Assembly: GCA_903832055.1 (NCBI GenBank)
Contig: CAILAC010000008.1
Coordinates: 1-64,000 of the forward strand
Direction: 5' to 3'
Origin: an uncultured Acidobacteriota bacterium
Lineage (GTDB): Bacteria; Acidobacteriota; Terriglobia; Terriglobales; Acidobacteriaceae
DNA length: 64,000 nt
Under the pieces are notes generated by a model. The model was not told the origin of the DNA and searched no databases. It worked only from the letters and a program-made list of their open reading frames with translations. Below are positions 60,309 to 64,000 of this stretch, one piece after another. Within the stretch, counting starts at the first letter, position 1; each line of letters opens with the position of its first letter. A program made the position numbers and the translations under genes.

Positions 60309-60337
60309 ATCAGGACATCAAAGGGAGATAGCCGAAG

Positions 60338-60463
60338 ATGACCAAGACGCTCCGTCCAAAATTCGGTTTGTGCCCTGTTGATAGGCTCCGAACCTGGCTT
60401 TCTCATTTACTGCCGGTTGCTTCGGAGCGTGGCTTACTAGAAGGGGTTGACCAGTGGCAATGA
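60338..60463 (+). CDS. 41-residue ORF translationally coupled to the ABC exporter
   Basis: The ORF starts at ATG 60338 behind AAAGGGAG (60320-60327) and ends at TGA 60461-60463, which overlaps an ATG of the ABC gene (ATGA at 60460). The product begins MTKTLRPKFGLCPVDRLRTW and ends in LLEGVDQWQ: basic at the N-terminus, acidic near the C-terminus, one Cys. No signal peptide or known leader motif is recognised. Position and coupling suggest either a leader peptide regulating the exporter or a small peptide substrate of the cupin/ABC/ATP-grasp locus. No conservation data are available. Confidence 0.4.
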   Translation: MTKTLRPKFGLCPVDRLRTWLSHLLPVASERGLLEGVDQWQ

Positions 60464-62403
60464 GAAATACGAACTCGAATGTAGCGCCTGTCACTGGTCC
60501 GGTGAAAACCCCGGAAGTGAAGGGCACTTCAAAGAACGTCAAGGCTCGACCCAAGCTAGGGAGTGTCTGGTCTGAAGTCTGGACAATGATCTATCCGCGC
60601 CGCTGGATTATGCTGGGTGGACTCTTGCTGTTGATCGTTAACCGGGTAGCGGCGCTTGCCTTGCCGGCATCAACCAAATTTCTCATCGATGACGTCATCA
60701 TCAAGCATCACGGCTACATGCTGCTTCCGCTGGTCGGTACGGTCTTGGGTTCGACGTTGGTGCAGGCAGGGACGACATTTGCACTGACGCAGATGATGTC
60801 AAAATCAGCATGGGTGTTGATTACCGAGTTAAGGATCAAGGTGCAGGCTCGCATTGCCCGCCTACCGATTAGTTATTACGATGCCAATCGGACCGGGACG
60901 CTGGTCTCCAGAATCATGTCGGATGTTGAAGGCATTCGCAATCTTGTCGGCACGGGTCTGATGGAGTTTGTCGGAAGTTTGCTTACGGCACTTCTGTCAT
61001 TTGTGATTCTGATGCGTATCAGCCCGAAGATGACGCTGCTATCGTTCGGAATTCTCGGATTATTTTCGCTCGCCCTTCGTCGGGTATTCGCGATGCAGCG
61101 CGTTATCTACCATGAGCGATCTGTGACCTTTGCCGAGATTACTGGCCGGCTCACTGAATCACTTGCGGGAGCGCGGGTTGTGAAGGGGTATCGCGCGGAG
61201 GCTCGGGAATCTACGCAATTTGCAACCAGCGTGCGAAAGCTGCTGAAGAGCTACATGCAGTCGATTACCGCAACATCGACGATGAGTTTGTGTTCGACGG
61301 CTGTCGTTGGAATTGTCGGTTCGCTGGTGATGTATCTGGGTGCTCGCCAGATGCTGGGCGGCAAGCTAACGCTGGGTAACTACGTCACCTATAACGTGTT
61401 CCTGGCATATTTGATAGCACCAGCCTTTCAATTAGTCTCCCTGGGAACGCAGATATCGGAAGCAATTGCGGGCGTGGACAGAACGCGCGAGGTACTTGCG
61501 GAAGCAGAGGAAGACAGTGATCCTCGCAGGGTATTTGAGTTCAAAGCGGGCGAACTCGCGGGAAATATTGCATTCGAAGGTGTTAGCTTTGCATACGAAG
61601 TTGACAAGCCTGTGCTTAATAACATTTCCTTCGATGCTGCTCCCGGCACGGTGACGGCCCTGGTAGGGCCTTCAGGATCTGGCAAGTCGACCATCATCAG
61701 CCTTGTAAGTGCATTTCATAATCCTGTTTCGGGCATGATCACGGTCGACGGCGTTGACCTGACGACTGTCGCCCTTGGAAGCTACCGCCGTCATCTTGGA
61801 TTGGTGCTGCAAGAGTCGTTCCTATTTGACGGGACCATTCACGACAACGTTGCGTTTGCGCGACCGGAGGCCAGTCTGGAAGAGGTAATTGAAGCCAGCA
61901 GGATTGCCCGGGTTGACGAGTTTGCACAGCGATTCCCTGACGGATACAACACCATCGTCGGAGAACGCGGCGTGAAACTATCCGGAGGTCAGCGACAACG
62001 GATTTCGATTGCACGAGCGATTTTGGCTGATCCGAAGATACTCATTCTTGACGAAGCCACTTCGAGCCTGGACTCGGAATCAGAGGCGCTGATTCAAGAG
62101 GGGCTTTCATATCTGATGCGCGGACGCACCACTTTTGTAATTGCTCACCGGCTATCAACCATTCGGCGAGCTGACCAGATCCTGGTGATTGAGGATGGCA
62201 GGATTCGCGAACGGGGAACTCACCCCGAGCTACTATCGCAACATGGACGCTACTATGATCTATACACGCGGCAGCACGCTTTTGAGAGCAATCTCTTTCT
62301 GGCTCCGGGTGAGGGTGGCATTGCGGAAGATGAGGCGACGGTATCCCACGGTAATGGACCGCGGCTGAGCTTCTCTAAAGCCCTGCGCGGATTGCAACAG
62401 TAG
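60454..62403 (+). CDS. ABC exporter, fused membrane and ATPase domains
   Basis: 649 residues: a 50-residue polar N-terminus with no peptidase domain, six transmembrane helices (about 50-345, type I exporter, MsbA-like), and the nucleotide-binding domain (about 375-620). Walker A is 'GPSGSGKSTI', the Q-loop 'LVLQESFLFDGTI', the signature 'LSGGQRQR', Walker B 'ILILDEATSSLD' and the H-loop 'IAHRLSTI'. GTG 60454 has AAGGGG seven bases upstream; ATG 60460 overlaps the stop of the small upstream ORF. The substrate may be a lipid, glycan precursor or peptide. Confidence 0.95.
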   Translation: MAMRNTNSNVAPVTGPVKTPEVKGTSKNVKARPKLGSVWSEVWTMIYPRRWIMLGGLLLLIVNRVAALALPASTKFLIDDVIIKHHGYMLLPLVGTVLGSTLVQAGTTFALTQMMSKSAWVLITELRIKVQARIARLPISYYDANRTGTLVSRIMSDVEGIRNLVGTGLMEFVGSLLTALLSFVILMRISPKMTLLSFGILGLFSLALRRVFAMQRVIYHERSVTFAEITGRLTESLAGARVVKGYRAEARESTQFATSVRKLLKSYMQSITATSTMSLCSTAVVGIVGSLVMYLGARQMLGGKLTLGNYVTYNVFLAYLIAPAFQLVSLGTQISEAIAGVDRTREVLAEAEEDSDPRRVFEFKAGELAGNIAFEGVSFAYEVDKPVLNNISFDAAPGTVTALVGPSGSGKSTIISLVSAFHNPVSGMITVDGVDLTTVALGSYRRHLGLVLQESFLFDGTIHDNVAFARPEASLEEVIEASRIARVDEFAQRFPDGYNTIVGERGVKLSGGQRQRISIARAILADPKILILDEATSSLDSESEALIQEGLSYLMRGRTTFVIAHRLSTIRRADQILVIEDGRIRERGTHPELLSQHGRYYDLYTRQHAFESNLFLAPGEGGIAEDEATVSHGNGPRLSFSKALRGLQQ

Positions 62404-62695
62404 GCTGCCTGAGCTAATGTTGTTTTCGTTTCTCAACGATCAAAATAGCTCTGTTGAGGCTGCAACTTCATTGAACTTATGAGGCTTCTAGAGCCCATCT
62501 CGCCTCTGAAACGAGATAGACAAACCATAGGGGCCAGCCCTGATAATGGCAGTGCGAATCAACCAAGCGTTCCCTGCGTGCTGCTATGAATTGAAGTCGC
62601 ACGGCAGGACAAAGTGCAGCTGAATCTCTTAATGCGCCAACGCAGAGATCAAATGGCCATCGAAAGGTATATATTGCCGTCGATGAAATTTTAGT

Positions 62696-63973
62696 ATGAT
62701 CTATCCGCAGCGTTATTTGCTGCAACTGGAAGAGTGGAGCGGATTGAAGGAACGAGCGAGACCAAAGGTGCTTTTGTGTGCAACGATGTGGTGGCCTTTG
62801 GGGGCACGACTTGCAATGGCATTGCTGCGCCATGATTGTGCCGTATCCGCAGTATGTCCTCCCGGTCATCCACTGCGATTCGTAACCGGGACTGAGGAGA
62901 TATTTACTTACAAAGGGCTGGATTCGGTGGGGTCGCTCAAAGCGGCCATCCTGGCGTCGAGTCCGGACCTAATTGTCCCTTGTGATGATGGGGTTGTCTG
63001 GCAGTTGCACGAGCTTCATGCCAGGAATCCTGAACTTCGTCCGCTGATCGAATCTTCCCTTGGTTCGCCAGAACGCTACTCGGAGATCCAGAGCCGTGGC
63101 GCGCTTCTGCAGGCTGCGGTCGATCTCGGGGTTAGGGTGCCGGTCACAAAGTCTCTGAATTCTCTGGAAGAACTTGAGTCGGTGGACCTGACTCAGGGCG
63201 CAGTTTTGAAATTGGATGGGACCTGGGGCGGAACTGGTGTTGCGATTGTCCGCTCACTCGCCGAGGCGGCGAATGCATTCAGGGAACTCTCGCGGCCTAT
63301 GGGTGCAAGCCTGGCCTGGAAGCGATGGCTGATCAATCGCGATCCTCTGGCCCTGTGGTCGTGGCGACGTCGCGAGAAGCCGAGATTGACGATTCAGGAG
63401 TTTATCCCTGGACGGCCAGCGAACGCCATGATCGCCTGCTGGCAGGGAGAAGTCCTTGGGATCGTGACGGTTAAAGTGATGGCTTCTCAGGGTGCAACGG
63501 GTGCCGCAACTGTGGTTCAGCTAATCGAGAATGCTGAGATTGAAAAGGCAGCGCGGTTGCTGTCCAGACACTTCAATCTGAATGGTTTTCATGGCCTGGA
63601 CTTTGTTCTTTCTGAGGCGGATGGCGGAGCCTACCTGATCGAACTGAATCCTCGCTGCACACAGCTTGGTCATCTAGTGCTTCCGGGCAAAGGGAACCTT
63701 GCTGGAGCGATCAGTGCGAAGTTGCAGGGCGCAGGCAGGCCGGTGCCGGCGAATGAAGACTGCATTGTGGGGAGCTCAGTAGCGTTCTTTCCGCAGGCCC
63801 TGAACTGGAACCCCAAGAGCCCTTATTTGCGGCGTGGCTATCACGATGTTCCATGGGAAGAGCCTGCTTTATTTCGAGATCTCTTGCTCGATTCCTGGCC
63901 GGAGAGGCAGTTGATCAGCAAGATTTATCACTATTTTCGTGTTTCAAAGCGGCCGGACGTTGTTGAATTTTAA
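62696..63973 (+). CDS. ATP-grasp domain ligase
   Basis: 425 residues. The N-terminal pre-ATP-grasp domain is 'RPKVLLCATMWWPLGARLAM' onward. The ATP-grasp core (about 150-350) has 'GAVLKLDGTWGGTGVAIVRS' as the nucleotide loop, 'LTIQEFIPGRPANAMIACWQ' and 'GLDFVLSEADGGAYLIELNPRCT' with the Mg-binding Glu and Asn. It resembles carbamoyl-phosphate-synthase-type ligases, which join a carboxylate to an amine or thiol using ATP. The start is uncertain: ATG 62696 lacks a ribosome binding site, while TTG 62739 has GGAG close by. It is on the same strand as the cupin and ABC genes, 292 nt after the latter. Confidence 0.88.
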   Translation: MIYPQRYLLQLEEWSGLKERARPKVLLCATMWWPLGARLAMALLRHDCAVSAVCPPGHPLRFVTGTEEIFTYKGLDSVGSLKAAILASSPDLIVPCDDGVVWQLHELHARNPELRPLIESSLGSPERYSEIQSRGALLQAAVDLGVRVPVTKSLNSLEELESVDLTQGAVLKLDGTWGGTGVAIVRSLAEAANAFRELSRPMGASLAWKRWLINRDPLALWSWRRREKPRLTIQEFIPGRPANAMIACWQGEVLGIVTVKVMASQGATGAATVVQLIENAEIEKAARLLSRHFNLNGFHGLDFVLSEADGGAYLIELNPRCTQLGHLVLPGKGNLAGAISAKLQGAGRPVPANEDCIVGSSVAFFPQALNWNPKSPYLRRGYHDVPWEEPALFRDLLLDSWPERQLISKIYHYFRVSKRPDVVEF

Positions 63974-64000
63974 GCACGAAATCTTGGACGAATGGGAAGG

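Noticed and set aside
60338-60463. Lasso-peptide precursor interpretation of the 41-residue ORF
   Set aside because: There is no YxxP leader motif and no Thr at the penultimate leader position, and no B/C enzyme genes are visible, so this class is not supported.

Overview
The window is a high-GC bacterial chromosome segment, most likely from an acidobacterium of the Terriglobia/Acidobacteriaceae type (Edaphobacter, Granulicella or Terriglobus-like). This is inferred from the combination of a very large Oar-like TonB receptor with a carboxypeptidase-type N-terminal domain, several secreted CRTAC1/FG-GAP and TPR proteins, the PhoH-YbeY-CorC-Era gene order, a PCYCGC-motif lipoprotein-like protein next to ssrA, and short GGGTGCCCCA-type intergenic repeats. 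No phage, insertion sequence or CRISPR array was seen.

Layout. 1-949 is the 5' part of a 16S rRNA gene on the minus strand, with its boxA and a near-consensus promoter upstream. 1.9-4.7 kb holds marC and the methionine-salvage genes mtnB-mtnD-mtnC (minus). 4.8-11.6 kb holds a SpoU/TrmJ-type RNA methyltransferase, a TonB-domain protein, an ankyrin protein, a VOC protein, small zinc-ribbon and membrane proteins, moaA and a GAF-GGDEF diguanylate cyclase. A repeat-rich spacer with a parS-like palindrome precedes the era-corC-ybeY-phoH housekeeping operon (minus). 16.7-25.5 kb holds rpsT, a beta-oxidation operon, a stand-alone GlmU acetyltransferase half, an HD-GYP response regulator, pterin dehydratase, a CYCXC protein and the tmRNA gene.

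25.5-46.5 kb is an accessory-looking block of exported proteins: a TonB-dependent receptor operon (receptor, TPR protein, Tat-exported phosphatase-fold protein, unknown protein) behind a LacI-type operator; a divergent pair encoding a TPR paralogue and a HbpS-like protein; and a four-gene operon encoding three CRTAC1 proteins (one fused to a redoxin and TPRs) and a large TPR protein. They look like a coordinated extracytoplasmic system whose substrate is unknown. 46.8-52.9 kb carries cutC, a GlmS-isomerase-only SIS protein, a sugar porter, an outer-membrane barrel and a PstS-like small protein. 52.9-58.8 kb is an exopolysaccharide-type group (NUDIX, GT2, acyltransferase, GT4, and a CpsF/WecG glycosyltransferase fused to a STAS domain). 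59.1-64 kb holds a JmjC-like cupin, a 41-residue ORF translationally coupled to an ABC exporter, and an ATP-grasp ligase, which together resemble part of a peptide-modification or export locus.

At larger scale, the plus strand is C-rich on the left, whichever strand carries the gene, and mostly G-rich on the right. The change falls around 13-18 kb, close to the parS-like site. The rRNA gene points left while rpsT and ssrA point right, which fits a position near the replication origin.
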